NCBI RefSeq assembly: GCF_900168685.1
Contig: NZ_FVZN01000008.1
Coordinates: 1 to 42,709, forward strand
Source of the DNA: Solibacillus isronensis
GTDB lineage: Bacteria > Bacillota > Bacilli > Bacillales_A > Planococcaceae
DNA: 42,709 bases
Direction: 5' to 3'
Position 1 is the first letter of the stretch, and every line of letters begins with the position of its first letter. This document shows positions 7,611 to 15,788 of the stretch, in pieces. The position numbers were made by a program, and so were the translations under genes. Below the pieces are notes generated by a model. The model was not told the origin of the DNA, searched no databases, and worked only from the letters and a program-made list of their open reading frames with translations.

Positions 7611-8483
7611 TTATAATAATGCTTTTGACTTCGCCCATTCCTCGGCAATTTTAATCGATGCCGCTGTAATAATATCTAAGTTTCCAGCAAAAGCAGGTAG
7701 GTAGTCTGCAGCACCCGCAACTTCTAAAAATACTGAAATTCGATTCCCCTCCACAAATGGTCGAGACTTAAGACGATAGCCGGGAACATACTGCTGAACG
7801 GCTTGTTCCGCTTGAACTAGCGCTTCATAAAGAGTATCTTCCTCTACAGGTCGATCCACTAATAAATGAATGGTGTCATTCATCATAATCGGCGGTTCCG
7901 CAGGGTTTAAAATCAGAACGGTTCTTCCTTTCTTAGCACCACCTACAAGCTCGATTGCCCGCGAAGTTGTCGCTATAAATTCATCGATGTTTGCACGAGT
8001 TGCAGGACCCGCACTTTTACTTGCAATAGTTGCCACGATTTCGGCATACTCGACATTATATAATTTGGAAACTGCATGAATAATCGGTATTGTCGCTTGC
8101 CCTCCACATGTCACCATATTTACATTGTCTGCATTTGGATGAGCATGAAGGTTAACAGTAGGAACAATTAGCGGACCAATTGCTGCAGGAGTTAAGTCAA
8201 TGGCACGGATGTTACGTGCCCGTAATTGTTCAGCATGCTTTATATGTGTATAGGCGCTTGTCGCATCGAATACAGCATCAACTTTCACACCGGCATCCAA
8301 AAATCCATCTAGCCCTGTGTGAAAGGTTTGAAATCCAGCTTCATGCGCTTTGCGTAAACCATCTGATTCTGGATCAATACCAATTACTGCTACTAATTCT
8401 AAGTTGGATGAACGCATTATTTTTTTCATTAAATCCGTACCGATATTGCCTGAGCCTAAAATAGCAACTTTTAAATTTGACAT
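7611..8483 (-). CDS. Acetaldehyde dehydrogenase (acylating)
   Basis: 290 residues of the DmpF/BphJ/MhpF family. It converts acetaldehyde, NAD+ and CoA to acetyl-CoA. Visible are the N-terminal Rossmann motif [10 protein letters not shown] (10-19), the catalytic cysteine C126 in [12 protein letters not shown], and the dimerisation-domain segments [14 protein letters not shown] and LNPAEPP. The ATG has AAAGGAGG upstream; a second ATG four bases earlier is in another frame (ATGAATG). It is first gene of the minus catabolic operon, with a cre-like site about 43 nt in front of it. Confidence 0.95.
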   Translation of the reverse strand: MSNLKVAILGSGNIGTDLMKKIMRSSNLELVAVIGIDPESDGLRKAHEAGFQTFHTGLDGFLDAGVKVDAVFDATSAYTHIKHAEQLRARNIRAIDLTPAAIGPLIVPTVNLHAHPNADNVNMVTCGGQATIPIIHAVSKLYNVEYAEIVATIASKSAGPATRANIDEFIATTSRAIELVGGAKKGRTVLILNPAEPPIMMNDTIHLLVDRPVEEDTLYEALVQAEQAVQQYVPGYRLKSRPFVEGNRISVFLEVAGAADYLPAFAGNLDIITAASIKIAEEWAKSKALL

Positions 8484-8820
8484 TCATTAATCCTCCTTTT
8501 GTCAAAACTAGTAAGACATTTCATTTGTAAACGCTCTCAAATTTAAGTTGAAAGTAGCATTTACCTGTCTTTTAATAGATGATATTATTTTAAATATTCA
8601 AAAATTTGAAACGGAAACAATTCTGGAAAATTAGTTTCCACACTTTACAGGTTAAAACTTTCAATTCATAAATCCCCTAGGTCAAAAAACTCAACGTTTA
8701 GAACTTCACAAATAAATGATAGCATAGTGAAAAGAAAGAATATCCACACATTAAATAGCTAATTCTGATTTTTTTTAGCGTAAATCGTTTAAAAAACTTA
8801 ATTAAGCCAGGGGGATCATT
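8484..8820. promoter_or_regulatory. Divergent control region between catabolic operon and its regulator
   Basis: 337 nt with no gene. It contains the AGGAGG site of the acetaldehyde dehydrogenase, a cre-like site (8526-8540), a minus-strand -10 candidate TATTAA (8572-8577), and an inverted repeat GGAAAC (8613-8618) / GTTTCC (8634-8639). The minus-strand TTTCCGT (8611-8617) lies 33 nt upstream of the -10 candidate. No -35 consensus is evident, which suggests activation. On the plus strand, TGATAGCAT near 8718-8726 could be an extended -10 for the regulator, and GGGGG precedes its start. Confidence 0.5.
8526..8540 (-). promoter_or_regulatory. cre-like site (CcpA), minus catabolic operon
   Basis: On the minus strand TTGAGAGCGTTTACA matches the catabolite-responsive element WTGWAARCGYTWWCW at 14 of 15 positions. 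It lies downstream of the presumed promoter and just before the first gene, a position where CcpA usually represses. Confidence 0.65.
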
Positions 8821-10647
8821 ATGAATTTAAAGCAAAAAAATTTAAATGACGTATTTCATTTACCTAAAGATGAGGCTTTAACAGCATTTTATGATCGAAT
8901 GATAACAATTCCAACTACTGCAAGAACAGCATTAAAAAAAGAACTACTTTCAATTATAGGAGAAGATCGCTCGAAAGGCGTTTTTGTTCGATATGGTTGG
9001 CATTGTGGTGTTAGCGATGCTAGAAAAGCAAAGTTATACCACTACAAGGATGAGCTGGAACTGATTTTAGGCGGTACAAAATTTCATATGTTGCACGGCT
9101 ATGTTGATCGAGTAAGCGTATCTGACATTCATTATGATGAGAAGAATTATTTGAAAAAAATAGACGTTATTTGGGAGAATTCTTTTGAGGCCGATGAGTT
9201 TTTGGCAGATGGGGACTTAAGTGATCGTCCAATTTGCCATACACTATGTGGTTATGCAAGTGGCTATTTATCCACGGTATTAGAAAAGACCATTCTTGTA
9301 AAAGAGGTGGAGTGTCGTGCAATGGGGTATGAGCAATGTAAAGTAATTTGCATGCCTCTCGAAGAATGGGGTCATCAAGAACACGAATACAGCTATTACC
9401 AGTCAACTAGCATAATTCAAGAGCTAGACGAAATAACAGCAAAACTGAAAATAGAGCGTGATTATTTAAAACAAGCAAATGAAGTTCAACGAAAATTAAC
9501 CCATGCACTTTTATCAAAGCAAGGGCTCCAAAAAATCGTCAATCTATTAAATGAATCAACCGGTTTACCAATATTCATTGAAAACGAGACGAATGAAGTG
9601 ATTATAAAATCAGCAGATGTCATGATCGATTTTGATTTGGAAAAAATTGATATTGATACTACTGAATTTATAACTATTACACCTGAACTAGGAATACTTA
9701 GAACCCCTATTTATTTTGAAGAGCAAATTAAAGGTTATTGTTCATTTATATATCAGACGGGGAAAAAACCAACGGAATTAGAATACATGATTATCGACAA
9801 AACTGCTTTAACAGCATCTGTCATTTTACTAAATGAAAATATTAAAATTGGTACGGAACAGAATATAAAGCGAAGTTTTTTAAGCGATGTATTGGATGGT
9901 AAATTAGAGCAAGATGAAATTTATAAAATTGCTCATTACCTCAATTTTCCGCCTACTGAATCGTATTGGTTGCTTACATTAGAAAGAACATTAAATCATT
10001 CTAATATTAGTGATGAAATAGAAGTAAACGAAGAGTTGATCAGACAAATTATCCTATTTTTAAATGAAAGAAATATTAATGCCCTTGTCTCGCAAAAGAC
10101 CGATAAACTCATTATCTTAATTGAATATCCAACATTTAAAAGGTTAAATACAGTGCCCCACACATTTATAAACCAGTTACTAAAATACTGCTTACGTCGT
10201 TTTAAAAGTTACGAATTTTATATAGGAGCAAGTACGGTTATAGAAGATTTGAGCCAAATCAATATTTTATATAACGAGACATTGGCAGCGTTAAAGGCAA
10301 AAAACCCAGAAAAGCATATTTGTTTCTATGAAGATCTGGAAATTGAAGGCGTACTTTTCCAAATTAAAGACGAGGTTCTAATCGATCGCTTTGTAATGCA
10401 ACAATTAGGTAAATTATTGGAGATAGACAAAGATTACGATTTAACAAAAACGATTTATACCTATATTGAGAATGGCATTAATATCAATAAAACCGCGAAA
10501 GCTCTTTCCATGTCTATTAGTGGATTAAGGTACCGCTTATCTAAAATCAGCGAAATTTTAAATATTGGCTTAGATGATACAAAGCGCCTTTTCTCTGTCT
10601 ATATGGCATTAAAAGTATTAAAAGTTAAAAACCAAATTATATTTTAA
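8821..10647 (+). CDS. Aromatic-responsive regulator with XylR_N/V4R sensor and PucR-type HTH
   Basis: 608 residues in two halves. Residues ~15-180 resemble the XylR/DmpR sensor: an N-terminal activator-of-aromatic-catabolism region (VRYGWHCGVSDARKAK, 56-71) followed by a V4R segment ending in C165-x7-C173 (VECRAMGYEQCKVI). A coiled linker (~205-235) follows. The rest resembles PucR/CdaR regulators, ending in a PucR-type helix-turn-helix (ENGININKTAKALSMSISGL and RYRLSKI, about 553-580). No AAA+ sigma-54 activation domain is present, so it should act with sigma-A RNA polymerase. It lies between the two meta-cleavage operons and most likely activates both on binding a phenolic effector. The start has GGGGGATC upstream and the gene ends in its own terminator. 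Confidence 0.85.
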   Translation: MNLKQKNLNDVFHLPKDEALTAFYDRMITIPTTARTALKKELLSIIGEDRSKGVFVRYGWHCGVSDARKAKLYHYKDELELILGGTKFHMLHGYVDRVSVSDIHYDEKNYLKKIDVIWENSFEADEFLADGDLSDRPICHTLCGYASGYLSTVLEKTILVKEVECRAMGYEQCKVICMPLEEWGHQEHEYSYYQSTSIIQELDEITAKLKIERDYLKQANEVQRKLTHALLSKQGLQKIVNLLNESTGLPIFIENETNEVIIKSADVMIDFDLEKIDIDTTEFITITPELGILRTPIYFEEQIKGYCSFIYQTGKKPTELEYMIIDKTALTASVILLNENIKIGTEQNIKRSFLSDVLDGKLEQDEIYKIAHYLNFPPTESYWLLTLERTLNHSNISDEIEVNEELIRQIILFLNERNINALVSQKTDKLIILIEYPTFKRLNTVPHTFINQLLKYCLRRFKSYEFYIGASTVIEDLSQINILYNETLAALKAKNPEKHICFYEDLEIEGVLFQIKDEVLIDRFVMQQLGKLLEIDKDYDLTKTIYTYIENGININKTAKALSMSISGLRYRLSKISEILNIGLDDTKRLFSVYMALKVLKVKNQIIF

Positions 10648-10680
10648 AGTCCCCCTTACCATTAATTTAAAAGTTCTTAA

Positions 10681-10716
10681 AGCCTTAGAAAGTAGCATTT
10701 TTTACTTTCTAAGGCT
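10681..10716 (+). terminator. Terminator of the XylR_N-PucR regulator gene
   Basis: A perfect 14-bp stem (10681-10694 with 10703-10716) closed by an 8-nt loop and followed by TTGTTTT. It separates the regulator from the downstream monooxygenase operon. Confidence 0.9.
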
Positions 10717-10836
10717 TTGTTTTAAAAATCAGTAAAGAATATTAACAGCATGAATAGAGCGTTAAATAACTATTATTACTCATCCCCCCAACCTCAATAA
10801 AACGTATTTAGTCAAAATATTCTAAAAAAAGGCGTT

Positions 10837-10883
10837 TTTCCGTATTTTAAATAGCTATCTCAATAAATTCAGATAATTATAAT
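10837..10883 (+). promoter_or_regulatory. Promoter and candidate activator site of the monooxygenase operon
   Basis: A perfect -10 TATAAT (10878-10883) has no recognisable -35 at 17 nt (CTATCT), as in activator-dependent promoters. TTTCCGT (10837-10843) lies 34 nt upstream of the -10, the same motif and almost the same distance (33 nt) as in the oppositely directed operon at 8611. It may be part of the regulator's operator. Confidence 0.45.
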
Positions 10884-10910
10884 AATAGATAACCAGTACG
10901 ACAAGATGCT

Positions 10911-10925
10911 GTGATAACGCTTACA
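10911..10925 (+). promoter_or_regulatory. cre-like site (CcpA), monooxygenase operon
   Basis: GTGATAACGCTTACA matches the cre consensus WTGWAARCGYTWWCW at 13 of 15 positions, including the central CG and the flanking TG...CA. It lies downstream of the -10, between promoter and ribosome site, as in the sister operon. Confidence 0.6.
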
Positions 10926-10945
10926 AATCAAAAAGGAGGATTTAT

Positions 10946-12151
10946 ATGACAATTAATTCTTTGGCACTTCTTGAAAAGACATTGAATCGTGAAGAACTAC
11001 TCCAAAAGGCAAAAGAAGTAGGTGAGTTAGCAGAGAAATATGCAGATCAAACTGATTTTGATAGAAAATTACCGGATGAAGTCATGGAAAAGGTAAAAGA
11101 AGCCGGCTTCCACAAGTTACTTAGACCAAAAGCATATGGTGGGCAAGATTTAGACTACTATACATTTGGGGATATTATCCGAACTGTAGCGAACTATAAT
11201 GTTTCAGCAGCATGGTTAACATACTTTGCTATTATTCATGAAACTTGGCCAGCTTTTTTAGACAAACAAGGTCGGGAAGAGCTATTCGGCACTGGGGAAT
11301 TAATGGCCGATGTTTTTGCTCCGATTGGTAAGGTCATAAATGATGGTGAAGGATATCGTATATCAGGAACATGGAACTTCTGCAGCGGCATTCCTTACTG
11401 CGACTGGGTTGCACTAGGCGCTATTCATCAATTGCACGATGGGACAGAACCAGAATTTGGCCTGTTTATTGTCCATAAAAAAGATTTTGAAATTGTTGAA
11501 AACTGGGATTCCCTAGGTTTACGGGGAACAGGCAGTAACGCTGTAAAGTTAGATAATGTCTACGTTCCAGCAAATTATGTTTTTCCGGTAACTCGAGTAG
11601 TGAATGGGGCAACTGCACCGGACGGTAATTACGAACCGGATTACCAAATTTTCAATGTTCCCTATCTTGCATTCTTCTTAGCTGGTTTCTCACATGTAGC
11701 AATTGGTGGTGTGGAACGCTTAATACGAAACTTTAAAGAAAAAACAGAACATCGTGTTCGTATTTTCAACAATAATACAAATGAAAAAAATGCAGGTACG
11801 GCACAGCGGACACTTGCAGAATTAAATATACAACTAACTGCTTTAAAAGCTTTAGCAAAAGATTATGCAGATCGCTTACACCGTTACCAGGATGAAGGTA
11901 TCCGCGTTTTAGATGAGGAAGAACGTGAACAGTTATTTGCAATTCGCGGCTATATTGCAAAAACTTCTGCAGAAATGGCCACTCGTATTTTAATCACGCT
12001 TGGTGGTAACTCAGTCTACAAGAGTGATGGAACAGAAAGATTTGTTCGAGATATTCTTACCGTTGCTGCTCACCCAACACATCAATACGAAGATGCAATG
12101 GCCGGATACGGAAGCGCAATTCTTGGATTCAAAGGACATCCGACTTGGTAA
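10946..12151 (+). CDS. Flavin-dependent phenol-type monooxygenase, oxygenase component (HsaA/HpaH-like)
   Basis: 401 residues with an acyl-CoA-dehydrogenase fold: helical N-terminal domain (~1-110), beta domain around GTWNFCSGIPYCDW (about 141-154) and WDSLGLRGTGSN, and a helical C-terminal domain ending HPTHQYEDAMAGYG. This pattern belongs to group D flavin monooxygenases such as HsaA and p-hydroxyphenylacetate hydroxylase C2, not true acyl-CoA dehydrogenases. They use reduced flavin from a separate reductase to ortho-hydroxylate a phenol to a catechol. The reductase here is the 156-residue product at 6063. A clean AAGGAGG precedes the ATG. It is first gene of an operon with the dioxygenase and hydrolase. 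The exact substrate cannot be read from sequence. Confidence 0.85.
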   Translation: MTINSLALLEKTLNREELLQKAKEVGELAEKYADQTDFDRKLPDEVMEKVKEAGFHKLLRPKAYGGQDLDYYTFGDIIRTVANYNVSAAWLTYFAIIHETWPAFLDKQGREELFGTGELMADVFAPIGKVINDGEGYRISGTWNFCSGIPYCDWVALGAIHQLHDGTEPEFGLFIVHKKDFEIVENWDSLGLRGTGSNAVKLDNVYVPANYVFPVTRVVNGATAPDGNYEPDYQIFNVPYLAFFLAGFSHVAIGGVERLIRNFKEKTEHRVRIFNNNTNEKNAGTAQRTLAELNIQLTALKALAKDYADRLHRYQDEGIRVLDEEEREQLFAIRGYIAKTSAEMATRILITLGGNSVYKSDGTERFVRDILTVAAHPTHQYEDAMAGYGSAILGFKGHPTW

Positions 12152-12211
12152 ATTCAAAACTATGAATTTTACTATAAAAAAATAAACTTATGAAAAGTGG
12201 AGGATTTTAAT

Positions 12212-13186
12212 ATGACAAAAGAGCCTATGTTTGACGTTGCACAACTTGCACACTTTGAAATTTACAGCCCTAAATTAGAGGAATCAGTAGAATTCTTCAA
12301 AAATATTCTTGGTATGGATGAAGTAGGTCGTCGAGGTAACTCAGTTTATATGCGTGCTTACGAGGATCATTACCATAACACGTTAATCATTACAGAAAAT
12401 GATGAAGCTGGTTTAGGTCATATTGCTTTAAGAGCTACTTCTGCTCAAGCATTAGAGCGCCGTGTAGCTGAAATCGAAAAAACTGGATATGGGATTGGTT
12501 GGATTGAAGGAGATGTCGGTCACGGTCGTGCATACCAATTTACAACTCCAGACGGTCATAAAATTGAGCTTCTATGGGATGTTGAGTATTATGAAGCCCC
12601 TGAAGACCAAAAAACACCATTATTAAATCGCCCGCAAAAACGTCCAAATCGCGGTGTGCCGGTTCGTCGCTTAGACCATATCAACTTATTAGCAAGCGAT
12701 ACTGACAAAAACGTTGAGTTCTTAAAAGAGGTGCTTGGTTTTAACTTACGTGAACGCATCGTAGCGGACGACGATTCTTCCATAGCTGCATGGTTAAGTG
12801 TAAGTAATTTAGTACATGACATTGCAATTATGGGCGATGCATTAGGTGAATCAGGTCGCCTGCACCATATTTGCTATTGGTACGGATTCCCTCAGCATTT
12901 ATCAGATGTTGCAGACCTATTAATTGAAGCTGGCTATAATATTGAAGCTGGTCCAGGTAAGCATGGCGTAACTCAAGCTGCATTCTTGTATGTAATGGAA
13001 CCAGGTGGAAACCGTGTAGAATTATTCGGTGACCCAGGCTATCAAATTTTTGATCCTTCTTGGAGAACTGTGGAATGGAAAGGTAAAGATTTAGAAAAAT
13101 CTATTATTTGGCATGGTTCTACCTTACCGCAGGAATTCTTCCAATATGGTACTCCTATTAAATCTGGAGAACTTGTTAAACCTTAG
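12212..13186 (+). CDS. Extradiol catechol 2,3-dioxygenase-type enzyme
   Basis: 324 residues made of two vicinal-oxygen-chelate modules. The C-terminal module carries the iron ligands: H156 in [10 protein letters not shown], a histidine at 218/219 in GRLHHICYW, and E270 in [13 protein letters not shown]251 (HGVTQAAF) and Y260 correspond to the catalytic histidine and tyrosine of XylE-type enzymes. It opens a catechol ring next to the hydroxyls (meta cleavage). GTGGAGG 8 nt before the ATG at 12212 fixes the start; an upstream in-frame ATG at 12197 lacks a ribosome site. It lies 60 nt after the monooxygenase and 84 nt before the hydrolase in one operon. Confidence 0.93.
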   Translation: MTKEPMFDVAQLAHFEIYSPKLEESVEFFKNILGMDEVGRRGNSVYMRAYEDHYHNTLIITENDEAGLGHIALRATSAQALERRVAEIEKTGYGIGWIEGDVGHGRAYQFTTPDGHKIELLWDVEYYEAPEDQKTPLLNRPQKRPNRGVPVRRLDHINLLASDTDKNVEFLKEVLGFNLRERIVADDDSSIAAWLSVSNLVHDIAIMGDALGESGRLHHICYWYGFPQHLSDVADLLIEAGYNIEAGPGKHGVTQAAFLYVMEPGGNRVELFGDPGYQIFDPSWRTVEWKGKDLEKSIIWHGSTLPQEFFQYGTPIKSGELVKP

Positions 13187-13270
13187 AAATATAACTTATT
13201 AGAAAGATGGAACTTGTTTTCTTCTTTCTAATTAATTTTCAATACAATTAACAAAAAAGGAGTGGCTGAA

Positions 13271-14122
13271 TTGAACATTAGTTCAAACTATTTAAATATC
13301 AATGGTGTTAACACACACTATCATGAAGAAGGTACTGGAAGAGAAACAATCATTTTAATACATGGATCAGGACCTGGTGTGTCTGCACTTGCAAACTGGC
13401 GTTTAGTTATCCCACGTCTTAGTGAATCGTATAGAGTTTTAGCGCCGGATGTTATCGGTTTTGGTGAAACAGATAAATTAGCAGACCATAATTACAATAT
13501 TGAGCTATGGGTGGAGCACTTAATTGGCTTTATTGAAAAGGTTGCTGATGAACCCGTTTATTTAGTTGGTAATTCATTTGGTGGTGCATTGTCTCTTCAT
13601 ATCGCATATCGCAGACCAGATTTAGTAAAAAAATTAATCTTAATGGGTAGTGTTGGCACAAAGCATCCAATTTCTGATGGTCTAGACCGTGTGTGGGGCT
13701 ATGAACCAAGTTTAGAAACAATGAAAGAGCTTATTAAATTGTTCTCGTACGATCAAGCAGCTGCAAATAATGAAGAACTTGTTCGCATGCGCTATGAAGC
13801 GAGCATGCGCCCTGATGTAAGAGATGCGTTCTCGGCAATGTTCCCGGAACCGCGTCAAAAAATGTTAGATGAAATGGCTTTAGAAGATGAGCAGATTAAG
13901 CAAATTGAGATTGAAACATTAATTTTCCATGGCCTGAATGACCAAGTGATTCCAATCGAAGATACAAGCTATCGATTAATTCAATTACTCCCCCACGCAC
14001 AACTACATGTATTTAATGAATGTGGGCACTGGACTCAAATCGAAAAAACAGAACCATTCATTGAAAATATTTTAAGCTTTTTAAAAAATTCATCGAATAA
14101 AGTTTATGCCTCAAAAAAATAA
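13271..14122 (+). CDS. Meta-cleavage product C-C hydrolase (alpha/beta hydrolase)
   Basis: 283 residues of the BphD/HsaD/DmpD/XylF alpha/beta-hydrolase group. The oxyanion segment HGSGPGVSALANW (31-43) is typical of C-C bond hydrolases. The nucleophile is S102 in GNSFGG; the remaining triad members are D224 in HGLNDQVIP and H253 in CGHWTQ. It splits the ring-fission product into a carboxylic acid and 2-hydroxypenta-2,4-dienoate. The start is taken as the TTG at 13271, 9 nt after AAAAGGAG; the GTG at 13262 directly abuts that site. It is last gene of the plus operon. Confidence 0.9.
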   Translation: MNISSNYLNINGVNTHYHEEGTGRETIILIHGSGPGVSALANWRLVIPRLSESYRVLAPDVIGFGETDKLADHNYNIELWVEHLIGFIEKVADEPVYLVGNSFGGALSLHIAYRRPDLVKKLILMGSVGTKHPISDGLDRVWGYEPSLETMKELIKLFSYDQAAANNEELVRMRYEASMRPDVRDAFSAMFPEPRQKMLDEMALEDEQIKQIEIETLIFHGLNDQVIPIEDTSYRLIQLLPHAQLHVFNECGHWTQIEKTEPFIENILSFLKNSSNKVYASKK

Positions 14123-14131
14123 ATCAATAGT

Positions 14132-14170
14132 AAAACGAGACATCCTCTATAAATTTGGATATCTCGTTTT
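14132..14170 (+). terminator. Terminator of monooxygenase-dioxygenase-hydrolase operon
   Basis: A 14-bp stem with one mismatch (14132-14145 with 14157-14170) ending in TTTT, 9 nt after the hydrolase stop codon. Confidence 0.85.
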
Positions 14171-14208
14171 CTCTATTTAATCAGCTTATAATTTTCCCGA
14201 AAAAATTA

Positions 14209-14237
14209 TTGACGTAAATCTCATTCCATGGTAAATT
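14209..14237 (+). promoter_or_regulatory. tRNA-Ser promoter
   Basis: TTGACG (14209-14214), 17 nt, TAAATT (14232-14237), ending ~30 nt before the tRNA 5' end. Confidence 0.75.
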
Positions 14238-14267
14238 AATCTTTGTCGAAAAGACATCTTATATTTT

Positions 14268-14360
14268 GGAGGTATACCCAAGTCTGGCTGAAGGGATCGG
14301 TCTTGAAAACCGACAGGCGGGTAACACCGCGCGGGGGTTCGAATCCCTCTACCTCCTCCA
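14268..14360 (+). tRNA. tRNA-Ser (anticodon UGA)
   Basis: 93 nt. The acceptor stem GGAGGTA pairs with TACCTCC (14350-14356) and CCA is encoded at 14358-14360. The anticodon stem-loop reads CGGT-CTTGAAA-ACCG, giving anticodon TGA. The long variable arm (GGCGGGTAACACCGC region) is typical of class II tRNA-Ser, and the T-loop GGTTCGAATCC is present. The base before CCA is T. In B. subtilis the corresponding gene lies directly downstream of serS; here it is 20 kb away and on the opposite strand. Confidence 0.96.
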
Positions 14361-14375
14361 TTTTTGAACTTTCAT

Positions 14376-14400
14376 CCGCTACATTAGTTGAGCGGTTTTT
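14376..14400 (+). terminator. Terminator of tRNA-Ser
   Basis: CCGCT (14376-14380) pairs with AGCGG (14391-14395), followed by seven T. It lies 15 nt downstream of the tRNA. Confidence 0.75.
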
Positions 14401-14419
14401 TTATATGTAAATTCACTTT

Positions 14420-14454
14420 AAAGTACTATTTCTATTCGTTAGAAATAGTACTTT
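14420..14454 (+). terminator. Second terminator-like hairpin before the sensor kinase
   Basis: A perfect 14-bp stem (14420-14433 with 14441-14454), 7-nt loop, followed by TTTGTATTT. It lies between the tRNA terminator and the histidine kinase gene and may insulate the latter from read-through or act as an attenuator. The rest of the 165-nt gap carries only the kinase ribosome site. Confidence 0.7.
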
Positions 14455-14525
14455 TTTGTATTTATAGATAACTTTCTTGTACAATTAAGTACTATGTCAC
14501 GTTTGTAAAGGACGGTATATCAAAA

Positions 14526-15788
14526 TTGGAATCGACTCAGTCAAATATAAAAAAAACTAAACTTTTCTTATTTATGCTACTCGTCGGCTTATTGACGGCT
14601 ATTGGTGGCGAAATTAAAATAATTCCTTTTGAAGAAGGACCTTTTCGGTTCGGTTTAGGAAGCATTATTTTCTTTTTCGCTTTACTGATTCGTCCATTAC
14701 CGATTTTCTCTACTGGGTTATTGACTGCACTAATCGTTATTGTCGGTCGTTCAATCCTTGATATTTTTATTTATGGTCAAAGCTTCATTACTCAAATTAT
14801 TGAACATTTGCCGGCAGGCGCTTTTTATATAGTCTTTGCACTATGTTTCAAACTAATCCCGCTGGACGAGTTAAAAAAACAACCGCTTACGCTAGGTTTA
14901 TTGGCAACAGCATTTGAAGTATTATCGAACACGATCGAACATGTATTAACGGACATTCTTCTTGTTTCCGATCAGGAAACGTTTACTTCTTTTTTACTGT
15001 TCATCCTCGTGGGATTATTACGCAGCTATTTTGTTGTAGGCATTTACAGCATGATTACGATGTCGGAACAGAAGAAACAGCTAAAACAGCTCATGACGAT
15101 TCACTCGGAGCTATATGTAGAAGCGTTGTATCTTCAAAAAACGATGACCCAAATCGAGCAGCTTACAGCAAACAGTTACCAGCTTTACAAAAAGCTAAAA
15201 ACAAATGAAGCGCAGCTAGCTTCTGATGCTTTACATATTGCCCAGGAAATTCATGAAGTTAAAAAGGATAATGAACGTATTCATGCCGGGCTTTCCAAAA
15301 TTACGACGAGAAATTACCCGTCAGACTTTCCATTGTCTGATTTACTAAGTTTTATTGTGGAAGCAAATGAAAATTATGCCGCCTATCTAAATAAATCGAT
15401 TTCCTTTACACTGATTTGCCCGGATAATTTTCAAACAAAGAATCATATTGCGCTATTTGCGATTTTAAATAATTTAATGGCTAACGCTGTGGAGGCAATT
15501 GAAGAAAGCGGATTTATTACATTGAATGTTGTAGTCGAGCAGGATACGACTTCTTTTATTGTAGAAGATAATGGGGTTGGTATTGATTCGGAACTTATAC
15601 CGATCATTTTTGATCCAGGCTATACATCCAAATTTAATGAACAGGGCCAAGGTTCTACAGGAATCGGTCTTTCCCATACAAAAACAATCGTTGAAAATCT
15701 TGAAGGAAATATTCACGTAACAAGTAATACGTCGACTTGTTTTGTTGTGCAAATTCCTACAAAAAATATTCAAAAGGAGAATTACTAA
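14526..15788 (+). CDS. GlnK-like membrane sensor histidine kinase
   Basis: 420 residues. The N-terminal ~180 residues are hydrophobic with about five or six membrane segments. A helical linker (~180-240) contains the likely phosphoacceptor H243 in EIHEVKKD. The ATPase domain shows the N box LNNLMANAVEAIEESG, the G1 box DNGVGID and the G2 box GSTGIGLSHT. Architecture and the YcbB-type partner identify it as similar to B. subtilis GlnK, which senses glutamine or glutamate. The start is a TTG preceded by AAAGGACGG. Its stop overlaps the regulator start by one base (TAATG), so translation is coupled. The true ligand is not known. Confidence 0.8.
   Translation: MESTQSNIKKTKLFLFMLLVGLLTAIGGEIKIIPFEEGPFRFGLGSIIFFFALLIRPLPIFSTGLLTALIVIVGRSILDIFIYGQSFITQIIEHLPAGAFYIVFALCFKLIPLDELKKQPLTLGLLATAFEVLSNTIEHVLTDILLVSDQETFTSFLLFILVGLLRSYFVVGIYSMITMSEQKKQLKQLMTIHSELYVEALYLQKTMTQIEQLTANSYQLYKKLKTNEAQLASDALHIAQEIHEVKKDNERIHAGLSKITTRNYPSDFPLSDLLSFIVEANENYAAYLNKSISFTLICPDNFQTKNHIALFAILNNLMANAVEAIEESGFITLNVVVEQDTTSFIVEDNGVGIDSELIPIIFDPGYTSKFNEQGQGSTGIGLSHTKTIVENLEGNIHVTSNTSTCFVVQIPTKNIQKENY

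Noticed and set aside
8484-10945. Sigma-54 promoter expected for a XylR-like regulator
   Set aside because: The regulator lacks the AAA+ sigma-54-interacting module, and no GG-N10-GC type -24/-12 element was seen upstream of either operon; a TGGCAC at about 10961 is inside the coding region with wrong spacing.
10946-12151. Acyl-CoA dehydrogenase of fatty acid oxidation
   Set aside because: The fold is shared, but the sequence pattern and its neighbours (flavin reductase, extradiol dioxygenase, C-C hydrolase) fit a two-component flavin monooxygenase.
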